Below, piece by piece: positions 1 to 10,800 of a stretch of DNA of 64,000 nucleotides. The notes below the pieces were generated by a model, which worked only from the letters and a program-made list of their open reading frames with translations, searched no databases and was not told the origin of the DNA. The DNA comes from Pristionchus mayeri (taxonomy: Eukaryota; Nematoda; Chromadorea; Rhabditida; Neodiplogasteridae): NCBI GenBank assembly GCA_036245805.1, contig BTRK01000006.1, forward strand, positions 27,718,901-27,782,900. Direction: 5' to 3'. The first letter of the stretch is position 1; the number at the start of each line of letters is the position of its first letter. The position numbers were made by a program, and so were the translations under genes.

Positions 1-960
1 CTCTTCAGTGTTCCTCACCAAAAACGACAGCATTGTGGTCATTTTCTCGAAAAACCGAATTTTCGATCCAATTTATCGATTTTTCTCGTCAGCCATATGA
101 AATGTTCCTCATTTTTATTTCAAGTATGGATTCTATGGACAAAATTAGGTGGGGTTTATGTTGATCACTTTCAATATTTCGTTCCCCGGGATATCGATTT
201 ACTAAGTAGGTTTCGGGACATAGATTTTTTTTGTTTAAATTTTTTTTGTCCATATCTCAGCTTAAAATTGTGCCGATTTACAGTACTTCAACTGTGTAGA
301 TCAAAAAAATCGATAATGATCAGATTTGGCCAAACCAAGTGGACAGGCCTTCTTCGGACCCTCAATAGTATCAATAAACCAAGTTTCATCGAAATACGTG
401 ACTATGACGTTCGTAAAGAGGATGCCAACGGTCAAGGTCCGAAGCAAAGGCGATGCATTTGAAGCGAGATATGAGTAAAAACGCCGAAAAGATCAAAGAT
501 CCACGATCAAAATTTAAATATGCTCACAAAGGGGTTGCCAACGATCAAGGACTTACAATTAGCCTTGTGCGATGACTTTAAGGCGAAATATTCACATTTG
601 AAAGCGTCACGGACAAACAGACTCACAGACAGACGCTACGATATTTTTCCTATAGGAATACTAGAGATATGTTTTCTTCTTTACTTAAATTTGGAGCGAT
701 TCAACTTTTCGAAATCAATAGAAAATTATATTTCTACTCATATTGTAGAAACCGGCGAGAAATGGAACAATCGACTTTTTTCCGTATAGTTTTTGGCTTT
801 GATACTATTTTCATTGAATACCTGGACGCCAGGAAACCTTACAATTAAAATATATTTAAACATTTCCGATTTTTGGGTCTATTCTGGCATTGTTCGGAAA
901 TGGCATCATAGTCGCTCATATTGGGCCAAAAACACTTGGAAAAACTTCACCTGAACATTA
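1..960. other. Gene-free, repeat-like DNA
   Basis: I see no exon structure here. The stretch is AT-rich with T homopolymers, and short open frames are scattered over both strands without codon bias or matching splice sites. A segment around 600-645 with repeated GACAGAC-like words looks like part of a dispersed repeat, but it cannot be classified from one copy. Confidence 0.5.
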
Positions 961-961
961 C

Positions 962-1200
962 TTAAAGTTACCCAACAAGGACGAGACCCTGATCCCAAGG
1001 CGCGACGCATTATGCGCGCGTCGCGTGTATGAGAGAGTTTTGGATCAGGCAACTTCACCCTGATCTTTTCCGGCCTTCGCCTGGGGCTATAATTGATTTT
1101 TCGAATTTTTGTGTATTCTTTCTCAACTAATTTAGCCATCAGCTATTCAATGGAAGAGACAAAATAGGGGGTCAATTTCGTCCTTGTTGGGTAACTTTAA
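962..1200. mobile_element. TTAA-flanked MITE (piggyBac-type ends)
   Basis: The two ends are inverted copies of each other: AAGTTACCCAACAAGGACGA on the left and its complement on the right, with about two mismatches in 26. Both ends abut TTAA (962-965 and 1197-1200), the target duplicated by piggyBac-type transposases. The element is 239 bp including both TTAA copies and has no coding capacity, so it is a non-autonomous MITE. Related copies lie at 6564-6711 and 33410-33643. The superfamily assignment is inferred from the TTAA and needs an autonomous relative to confirm. Confidence 0.8.
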
Positions 1201-1201
1201 G

Positions 1202-2181
1202 AGAGTAAATACGTTCTACCATGGTTCTTAAATGTTTTTGGTATTGCGAAATGTTGATGTGTTCTAGGTGATCGTCGCTGACTGTGGAGAGATAAAGAAG
1301 GAATAGAGGTTGATCGTTTCCTTGGCCGAACTCATCTACGTAGAATTTCCATTCAAGTTGTTTTCCAAACTGTTGTTGATTAATTAGTGCTCATTGATAA
1401 ACTTTTCACTTCGTGAATATTGTTATCACAGTTCAAAAATAAATAGGCATCGTTTCTACTGTTTATATTCTGGCTGATCCTCTCAAACATATTCAACAAG
1501 ATTTTATGAAATTTAACAATTTCAATATGGTGCTAGGGTCTTACATTAAGGCTAGTGATAATAGTTTACTGAGTTAATCTGAGCCGGAGCGCCTACAGCG
1601 ATCAAAAGTTTAGTAATAATTTTCAAAGGTGTTTTAATTTTCTTCAACAGTTTACAGGGCATATCAGGGCGTATATGTCTTATCAGTGTATGTAGATGAA
1701 GACGCGGTTAGAGCATTCAATAGGTAAGGAATAGTGGAATGTAAATATCGCCAATCGACATTTTACGTATGTATTCACAATGGACTTTCGGTGTTTGTGT
1801 GATTGATTCGATTTTTACAAGTATTAGAAACAAAGGTGCCGCACATATTCTGAATTGAAAGCACAATCATTGGAAGTAAATAACGATGGCGTGTTGGGCG
1901 CATATCGAGGAGAATCGATATATCGACTATTTCCAAGTATTCTAAAAATTCGAGGAATTCTATCTTCGATGTGTTTTGCTCAAGGGCTAAAGTTTTCTTT
2001 TCCTCCATGCATAATATTTTGGCTGTATATTTTTTCTAATTGCTCTTTGATCTTTCCCGTTAAATGCATAATTGTTGAAAAAACGTGCGTGTCATTATAA
2101 AAGCTCTCACAGAGGAGTGGGGAATCAAGACACGTTTATCAATGGTATGTGTACATATAAACAGGGGGGGGGGGGTAGATC
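1202..2181. other. Intergenic, no gene recognised
   Basis: This AT-rich stretch lies downstream of the minus-strand peptide gene. Short open frames on both strands lack splice-consistent continuation. A run of 14 G (about 2164-2177) sits a few bases past the stop codon of the peptide gene. Confidence 0.5.
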
Positions 2182-2474
2182 CTATCCCCAGTAATTTCCA
2201 TATCCGCCATAGCCCATGCCTCCGTATCCTCCATATCCTCCGTACATCATTCGGCGTCTCCATCCGCCTGCAATATCGATAACCCATACCATAATTTTCG
2301 TAATCTAAATCTGACCTCCATATCCACCGTATCCTCCATATCCACCGTAGGGACCTACAATGGAGGATTGATAAATTTGAAAATTAAATGTTACTGACCT
2401 CCGTATCCCCATTGGGCATCTACGACAGCTAGAAGAGCGACCAGAAGAAGGAGGGCGAGAAGGAACTTGAACAT
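2182..2474 (-). CDS. Gly/Tyr-rich secreted peptide (NLP/caenacin-like)
   Basis: Three exons, 2474-2399, 2354-2316 and 2267-2182, join in phase to a 66-residue protein. Residues 1-20 form a textbook signal peptide (MFKFLL, a Leu/Ala/Val core, ending AVVDA). The mature part begins QWGYGG and consists of repeated YGGYGG units, interrupted once by a basic WRRRMM stretch, and ends YGNYWG. This composition and size match nematode NLP-29-like and caenacin peptides, which are secreted by epidermis and act in innate immunity. A TATA-like box lies about 40 nt upstream of the start. Both introns use GTCAG donors, as do other genes in the window. Family membership rests on composition; it could also be another glycine-rich secreted or cuticular peptide. 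Confidence 0.85.
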
Positions 2475-5400
2475 GACTGAAGAAGAGAAGATGAGATGAA
2501 GTGACTACTTCTCCTTAAATACCCTTCTTATATTGTTATTGGGCGAAGAGGGGCAGATCTAGCAAGTGACTCCCTCTCCCGTCCCTTCCTCTCCACCTTC
2601 TCCCTCCTGTCTCCTCTTCTTGTCTTGCTCCATCAACGAGAAGTCTCTCATTCACAGTTTCTTTGTGTCCGCCAAACAGTGAAATCGGCGCAGAACTGCC
2701 TTGTATTCCCCTCGTCACGACCATTTTAGAACTGTTTTACGAACACTGAGGAGTAGATGAGAACTCAGCGAGAGATTAAAGCTGTTTGAGTGTGGGCAGG
2801 GAAATGAATGGAGGGAGATGTCTTGGATGCTCTTCTGATATACCCGATGAATGTTTCTCCCTCCGAATGCATTCTTCTATTTGGAGTACAATCCTTCCTT
2901 TGCCATCTCGAAAAGTGAGAGAGAGGTGAGTAAAAAGTTCGCTCTTCTTCGGTTCTTTCCATACTCAATCACAGATCACACGATCGACGAAACTTGAGCG
3001 AAGGTTCGATGAAGTTTGGGTAACGAGGAAAGAGATCAAATTAAGATCATAGGACACTTACATTCCAGTATGCATGTTGTATGTATCTATAATCCACATT
3101 TAAATACATAATGAATATGTTATGAGAACGAGGAGTGCTGTGGAATGCCGCTAATTTCCTTTTCGCATTCTGAATATAAAGCCGTGCTCGTTGAAATTTC
3201 TGGCAAAGCATAAAAGTTAAGAAAGTGAGTATCAAAATGCAGATATAATTTCTGAATATGAATGATTGATTGAGGAACGGAAGGATATTTCGATCCATCG
3301 ATCTTTGTTCTATCGTATGTTCAAGCAGGTATGTGGAATAGTGATGTTAGACAGAGTTACTCGGAGCGTGAACGCGAAAATGAAAATCCACTTAATTCAC
3401 TGAACTATGTATGTGTCAATTCTTGGATGGGGAATCCGAATCAAACATAGAAAGCGTAGCCTTCGGATCAGAGAAGGAGGATCGCATATTATGATGTTAA
3501 AAACGGGTTTTCGTACCAAAGAAAGAAAGAATCAGACCAGTTCCACTGAGTAGATACCCCTGACTTATAGCTCAAACACTGATCGAGGGACTTTCTTCCA
3601 AAGTGGTAGGGTAGGCTAGGTCACTCGGTTCGATATTTAAATTTCGGAAAACGAAGTGGAGAGGTGCTGTGCTCGCCCACACTTTAGTCATTATCTCTGG
3701 TTCCAGCGGAATCCGTGACCCAAAATTTTTTTCTTTCGCAGAAGTCCTCTCGTTTTCCTGCATTTCTTACAGGAGATCCGTGATATATGATGTGATAACG
3801 GATTGAATGAGTGAGGTAGAAATGATCTCTTCTCTAAACTGTATACATAACCTGTGTGTATATTCTGAAGATGTCTCGATGGACGAGAACTATGGATGAA
3901 TGGGAGATTCTCTCGATGAAATTAGAAATGCAGAGTGATGAATAGTCACGAAAACGACTGAGAATGAGAAGGAGATCAACGATTCTGCGGGGCATCCAAT
4001 GATTTTCTTCTTCCCTTCCTCTCTTCACCACAACGCACATCTTTCCGCATCCTCAAACCCCTTTCTCATCATGTTTTTTTAGAAAATAGCTAAAATAAGA
4101 TCCTCGAATTGTTTTAGATCTTCAACATACATTCCGGAGATATCAATGAAACGAATCAGAATTAGTTTTGGAAATTTAAATGTCCTCAAAATTGATAAAA
4201 AAATCCGCGTTTCGATGCTGAAAGTGCATGGTTATTGAGGACTCAAAAGAGATCTCGCTCTCTATCTTCTCTCCTCTTTCACTCTTTCACTCACTGGTTA
4301 GTCCAAATTCTCTAATTTGTTTGCCATGAGACATTCTCTTCCCTCTCTCCCTCTCTCCTTACTTCTCTTCCTCTTTCACTCGGATGTTCTTCGTCATTCC
4401 ATTCTCCATTTTGGTCTTCCAATTCTTGACCGAGAACAATGCACCCTTCAGTCTTTATCTTCTATAATTGTCTTTCCACGTTCTCATTTCTCAATGATGA
4501 TTTCAATTAGTTGCCGTTGTTGAGTAACCAGAGAATGAAATGTAGTGGTCATCTTACATTTAGAGTCGACTTCACACTATGGATAATCCAGCAGCATCAA
4601 CTGTCAATTCTATATCCCCTTCCCATTTCGTATATTCCTATGCAATTCGATCCTTCCTCCTCCTGAATGGGATAATTACACTTTCAACTCTACCTTTCAT
4701 TCAATTTCCATTTCTTCAATTTTCAAAGCACCTTTCATTCTACTGTACAGTGAATAATGTGATTAGAGTGAGAAGTATCTCTCTCACCTTCCTTCCCTTC
4801 ACTCAATTCTCTTCTCTATTCGCTCCCTCAATTTGAGTCCTTCTCGTGAACATCTCAACGAGGTTACATATACTAATGTTAAAAAGAACTCGTCCTCCCA
4901 AAATTCTTTCCATTCATTTCCCCTTCTCTCTTCATCAGATGGATTACGGTAGTTGACGAACTCTCCTTTACACCCCTCGCAATCATTTTTTTCCTTTTCG
5001 TAACGAACTGTCAGAAGCCTAATGTAATAAAAGACGAAAAAGAGATGGTTGACTCTCCCGTTTCCGTTCTCTTCTTCAGGTATCCCTATCTATCTATTCA
5101 ATGTCTCCCTCTTCCCTCTCATTCACTCGAATACCCATGCAAATGCGATGTTCCCCAGATAGTCAGATGCCCTCATTCTCCAGGTGATAACTGCATCTGT
5201 TCTCTCTCCCCCTCTCCCCTCTCCCTCCCCCCCTCTCCCACCCTCTCTTCTCTTCCGTCGCATTCAACGAAAATATTCCACTAATTTTCTTTCTTTCTTA
5301 ACTTCAATCTCATTCTGTCTAATTAAACGTCCTCAGCTTTTCACTCCAATTTAAATTGGAATAATTTGCAATTCGTGTGCTCGAAAGAGAGAGAAGAGAA

Positions 5401-6074
5401 GAGATGAGACTTGTTGGTAGGAAGAGACGAGATTACTTACGTAAATTCACTTCGTATTTCCACTCAATCCATATTCATTCGAATCATTCATTCTTCGCTT
5501 CTTTTCATTATCGAAGTCTTATTCCTTCTCGTAATCTCACTCTACGATAGGAACTTCTTCTCCTCTTCTTCTCCTCTTTTTCCTATAATCCATCGTGAGT
5601 GTTCCTCCTTTTCATTCTCTCCAAACCTTCTTCTCTCTTATCATAACTCCTCCGTCCCCCTTCATAAATGCTCTCAAGTCCCATTCTTTTCTTTTACGGA
5701 GACTCAAAATATTTTCTTCCCAAGTAAATTCTTTGAAGGGTGCGCCACAATTCACTTACCTGCATGGAAGTGACTGAGTCCCGTTCAAACTTCCGTTCCT
5801 ACAAGTAGGCACATATAATCATCCTTTTCTATTCTCTTACAATCTTTCATTTTGCCTTTTGAGGGCAAACGAAATAGAGCACATCGTAAGGTAATGAGAG
5901 AACGAATTCCTACTCTAGATTACTCACCTTACCTCATACCTTGAATTTGTCTGGAGCAGGAGGGGGGGGGGGGGTTGTTGGTGTCTCATTGAGTGCTCTA
6001 GCCATCCCTCATTCTCTCTCCTCTCCTCGTGAAGATGCTTCCTTGTGGACTATCCCAGTCATTATTTATCACTG
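2475..6074. other. Long intergenic region, pyrimidine-rich on plus strand
   Basis: About 3.6 kb without a supportable exon. From about 4.2 kb the plus strand is dominated by C/T with frequent TCTCTC, TTCCTT and CCCTCT words. This creates open frames rich in Ser, Leu, Pro and Phe by composition alone. It probably holds the promoter of the minus-strand peptide gene and upstream sequence of the large plus-strand gene. Confidence 0.55.
2514..2521 (-). promoter_or_regulatory. TATA-like box of the small peptide gene
   Basis: On the minus strand TATTTAAG lies 40 nt upstream of the ATG at 2474. The spacing suits a short 5' leader for a strongly expressed small secreted peptide. Assignment is by position only. 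Confidence 0.4.
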
Positions 6075-6563
6075 CCCCTCTCTCTCCCCTCTCTCCCCTC
6101 TCTCTCCCCTCTCCCCTCTCCCCTCTCTCTCCCCTCTCCCCTCTCCCCTCTCTCTCCCCTCTCCCCTCTCCCCTCTCTCTCCCCTCTCTCTCCCCTCTCT
6201 CTCCCCTCTCTCTCCCCTTTCTCTCCCCTCTCTCTCCCCTCTCTCTCCCCTCTCTCTCCCCTCTCTCTCCCCTCTCTCTCCCCTCTCACCTCTTCCTCTC
6301 TCTCCCCTCTCTCTCCCCTCTCACCTCTTCCTCTCTCTCCCCTCTCTCTCCCCTCTCACCTCTTCCTCTCTCTCCCCTCTCACCTCTTCCTCTCTCTCCC
6401 CTCTCACCTCTTCCTCTCACCCCTCTCTCTCCCCTCTCACCTCTTCCTCTCACCCCTCTCTCTCCCCTCTCACCTCTTCCTCTCACCCCTCTCTCTCCCC
6501 TCTCACCTCTTCCTCTCACCCCTCTCACCTCTTCCTCTCACCCCTCTCACCTCTTCCTCTCAC
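6075..6563. repeat. Polypyrimidine satellite (CCCTCTCTCT units)
   Basis: Positions 6075-6287 contain only C and T, in units such as CCCTCTCTCT and CCCTCTCCCCTCT. From 6288 to about 6563 the array changes to a longer unit containing TCACCTCTTCCTCTC. Every frame on both strands stays open for long distances because C/T repeats cannot make a stop codon; those frames encode Ser-Pro-Leu or Arg-Gly-Glu repeats and should not be read as genes. The array ends directly at a truncated TTAA-type MITE. Confidence 0.95.
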
Positions 6564-6711
6564 CAAAAATGATAAAAAAATCAATAATAGCCTCAAGGGA
6601 AAGCCGGAAATGATCAACATAATCCCGCGCTCTCCCACTTTTGCATACTCTCTCGTATACGCGACGAGATCAGGGTCAGATCAGGGTTTCGTCCTCGTCC
6701 GGTAACTTTAA
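6564..6711. mobile_element. 5'-truncated copy of the TTAA-flanked MITE
   Basis: This segment matches the right 150 bp of the element at 33410-33643, including the shared words AATAGCCTCAAGGGAAAG, CCCGCGCTCTC and the terminal TTTCGTCCTCGTCCGGTAACTTTAA. The left end is missing and is replaced by the polypyrimidine array. The right TTAA is at 6708-6711. Confidence 0.8.
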
Positions 6712-7803
6712 GGTTGGACACTCTCGAGAGGACTCCAGAATTTACACATTCTTTCTCATTACCCCAATCTATTATCGAATTTCGCATAACAATTAGTTCA
6801 ATCTTTTCCATCCCACTCAATTCTGCCCACGTGTCATCATTTGTGGATGGGAAAGTCATTCTTTTCTTTCGCTATACACTCTATTGCACGATTTTAAATC
6901 CGGAAAGGAAAAGAAAGAATCTACGGCTTCGTGTGAATTACTCCATTTTCCCATAAGTGAAGAATAATCGAGAGAAGAGAAGAAGAAGAATTGGAATAAT
7001 GAATTTCTTTCAACTAATTTCTAGAAAAATTCTATTCTTTTCATCACTCGTTCGATGAAGTCTTCCAATATTTCAAGTCGATTGCTTAATGTTCTATTGA
7101 CTACAGTAGTAATATTTTGTTCTCTCGCGCTGATCTGCACCGAATCTTCCCTTTCTTCTTCTTCCGTGCTTTCTTATGACCTCGTTTGTCGCTGAATCGA
7201 GCAGAGTCTTGTACAGTCAAAAATGCTCATTTTCTGATTCCGTGTTATGTGGGGTTCTCAAGGATGCTGATGATTCATCTATGATTGGCATATGTACATT
7301 CTTTGGATGTGGAATCCCCGCTCACGCCGAAGTCACAAATATCGTCGTATGCCTGCTTATTTTCATATTCAAAATTAACCGACGCATAAAACACAGCCTT
7401 TTTAGTAGAGTGTAAAGTGGGCTTAGTAAATTACACGGATCGGACAGCGATAAAGATTTTGAATTTTTAGATGATTTCAAATCTTTATACGCATCCAATT
7501 TTCACATCAACGATTTATTGTCATTGATGAGATAATTTGAGATACAACTTCACTAATATGAAAGTTCTTTCTATTTTTACGCGTTTATGATTTTAAAAAA
7601 TAATATCATAAAAAATGAAGTGAACAAGTGTATTCCCTTCGTATTCAGCAAAGAAATATTTTTATACTATTGTTAGCGGTCTCTGGACGTATCGTCATTC
7701 GCACCCTTGAGAACACCAAATTGCACAGATTCAGAAAAATTAACTTTTATACGAAACAGCTTGATATCTTTCTCCAAGTGATTATTCCCTTGCAGTGCTA
7801 ATC
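6712..7803. other. Intergenic upstream of the LysM-TLDc gene
   Basis: No exon recognised. AT-rich DNA with scattered short frames; likely 5' regulatory sequence of the downstream gene. Confidence 0.45.
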
Positions 7804-10800
7804 ATGCTCACTGACCGACTGACCGGATTACGAAAGTTGGGAAAGATCAGAGATCAAATACGGCAGAAGGTACGAGAGGAAGAAGAAAGGGTAGATGACG
7901 ACAAGGAGAAAGAGTACTCCATCCGAAGTATTCGAATGCATTTCAGGCCATGAGTCTGACTGAACCACCTCCGATGGCACCCCGACTACAGGTGAGGGGA
8001 GGGAGGGAGAGGGAGAGGGAGAGGGGAGAGAACTGCAAGGGAATTATGGGGGACTCACGGACAAATGCGCCTTATTGTGTGCTAATCAATTGGGAATCTC
8101 ATGGGGGATTGCAATTGTTTTCATTCCCTCCACTGACCTCCCCCCCCTCCCCCTTTTCCTCTCCCTCTCTCCCTCCTTCGTCTATCTTCTCTTCGTTCTG
8201 ACACCCATCTCTCATTCATTTCGCGTGTCGCACAGAATACCAAACCGACTACAATCTTGCCGTACTCAGAGATTTCCAGAGATCAGAGATTGTAATAGAT
8301 TGCCCCCCCCCCCCCACTTCATCCTCCTCTCTTTACTCCTTCAACAGTAGACGAACAACTACCAACTCTCCTGCAGAGAAACAAAATTGTCCCTCTACTT
8401 TCCCTCTGTAATTAGTGAGAGACTGGCATAAAGAATGTCTGAAGTGACCATAACTAGACCCATTTCATCTTTCTCCATCTAATTCTTTCCTTTCATCTCA
8501 ATATTCATGCCATTTCTTCTCTTTCCTTCTGATCCGAATGAATTTCCACATCTTTTATTTGACTCTTTTCTCTTCCTTTTCGCTCCTCTTTGTACTTTCT
8601 CTCTCAACCACTCAACAGTACTCGATCGATTGACCCGATCTCTTTTCTTCCTTTTTCTCTGCTCTCTCTCCTCTCTTCCCACTATCTGACCCATTTCATT
8701 CAACTTCCCATTAGTCGCCATTCTTCCTTCCAATTGATCTTTGATCTATGAGACGTCCAATCATCATCACTAAATTCGGACATGCTGTAAGAATACTTTT
8801 ATTTCTTGACTATTTGGATGAGTATGTGCCCAGTCGATTCTTGCACCCTCACCATTCGATCACAGCCAATTGTAGTCTCTTTTCCCATACCAGAATAGGC
8901 CAGTGAGGTGATGGAGAACAGAGAGGCATCACTTCTCTACTCACTCTCTTTCTGTCTCAACTAGGTGTAAGGCACGAAAATGGAGGTTGGTCATCGGAAA
9001 TCTCTTCTTTCCTACCCAGTTTTTCCCTTCTCCAGCTTAGATTTCATGGTCTCCTTTTACTGCTCCCATCTTGTAGTGGTGTCTCCCTCTTCGACAGTCT
9101 TCTGTACCCCTTCCCCTCCATTCATCTCTCCTCTTCCCTCTCTCCTATCCCCCAGCAGCCTCCCAAAAGTCGCAAGCCCCTTTTTGCGTGCTTCTTTGCT
9201 CTGTCTCTCTGAATCTCCCCTTGTCTCTCGTGCTCTCTCTCTCTCCCCTTGTCTTTCCTCCTCTCACTCCTCCTTTCATCGTTCCCTTGGGGCAGGCAAA
9301 TACTAGCACACAACAGAGGCCCCGATTGAATAACGGGCAGTTCAAAGATCAGTGGGGAAAGGAAGGAAGACACAGATCTCGAACTCAATTCTTCTTTTCT
9401 GCACAAAGAATAGTTATCATTCTTTTTAGGTCGCTCAAGCATAGTAGGGAGAGTAGGAAGAGAGAGAGAGAGGGGGGGGGTGAGTTGATTGTCACGAGGA
9501 GAGAGGAGAACGGTTCTTTTGAATAGTAAAGCGCGAATGGGGAATAATCGGATAGAGATGAAGACGGATTATCGATGGTGTGAATTGATAGAGATATCGG
9601 AGGAAGAAAAGTTGGAGATGAGCTAGAAAATAGAGAAGGATGTGGTGAGTGAAGGAAGAAGGGAAGATTGGAGACTAGAGGTTCTTCCATACTATCTCTC
9701 CTCTAGTGATCTAGTTACTCTCTCTCTTTCCTTTATCCACTCTCTGAACTCTTTCTTCCTCCTCCCTTCCACTCAATTCACCCCACGAGTCCTCTAAAGA
9801 ACCAATTCGAGTCCCTTCACTCTCCCTCTCCCTCTGCTAGAAGTTCCCCAATTCTCACGGAGATCCCTCTACTTTTGAGTCATTACTAGAGGATGGCATT
9901 GTTTATTTTATTACTTACTGATTATTAATTATTAATTTTATTTTTCGATCGTCCTTACGGGACTTAGGTCGGATGAGAACCGTCGGGTGAGAACCCACCG
10001 GATTAAAAACCAAAAAATTACCCTTCTCCGGCATGTTCACGGTAGGTTCCCAAAGTGTCAAAAATGCTTCTGTGAAAGTCCTACAGAAGGGTTCATTTTT
10101 TGGCTCTCATCCATTGGGTTCTCATCCGACGGTTCTCATCCGGTGAAATGCCGTCCTTACGTAATTACAGGCTCCCTCTCCCATCTAGCGTTTCATATAT
10201 AAATGTAGTACATTGGGGAACATTCTTGACACAGAGTTGTGTCTTCATTTGCCTAACTCTCAATTATTCAGTATTCCGTTCTCCCATGCTAAATCCCTTC
10301 CATTGTCCTCCGCAACCACACGTTTCCCTCCCCTTCCCTCCCTCCTCTCTTTGTCTGGCTCTCCCTTATCATAGTACTCTCTCGTCTTCCTCCCATCCCT
10401 TCCCATCTATCACCATAGTGATAAGAGTCTCATCATGGATTCCTCTAAGGGATCTTCTTCTGCAATACTTATTTTAGGCGTGAGCTTTTCTCTCTTCCAT
10501 ATTCAGTTGCCACTCCGCTATCTCTTCTCCCCTCCCATCTGAAATGGATATCCATCCCTATTCTTATATTTGAGACATAGATAATTAGTCCTCATGTTGA
10601 ATGTATTTGTCACAGAAGTGTGCTCTGCGATCATTGTATTCTAATATCGGTTTTGAATATTTCATTAGTCATTTTCTCCCTCTATCACTCGAGTGTATGC
10701 TGCGATTCGTGTCTATTTGAATGGTTTGAGTATCGATAGAAATCGGTTGAGTGAGAGTGAGAGAGAGGAGGGGCGAAAAAGTGATAGGCGAAAAAGATGC

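Noticed and set aside
5941..6705. Long plus-strand frames (up to about 250 codons) and antisense Arg-Gly-Glu frames over the C/T array
   Set aside because: They exist because C/T (or G/A) repeats cannot form stop codons. All frames are open at once and there are no splice partners.
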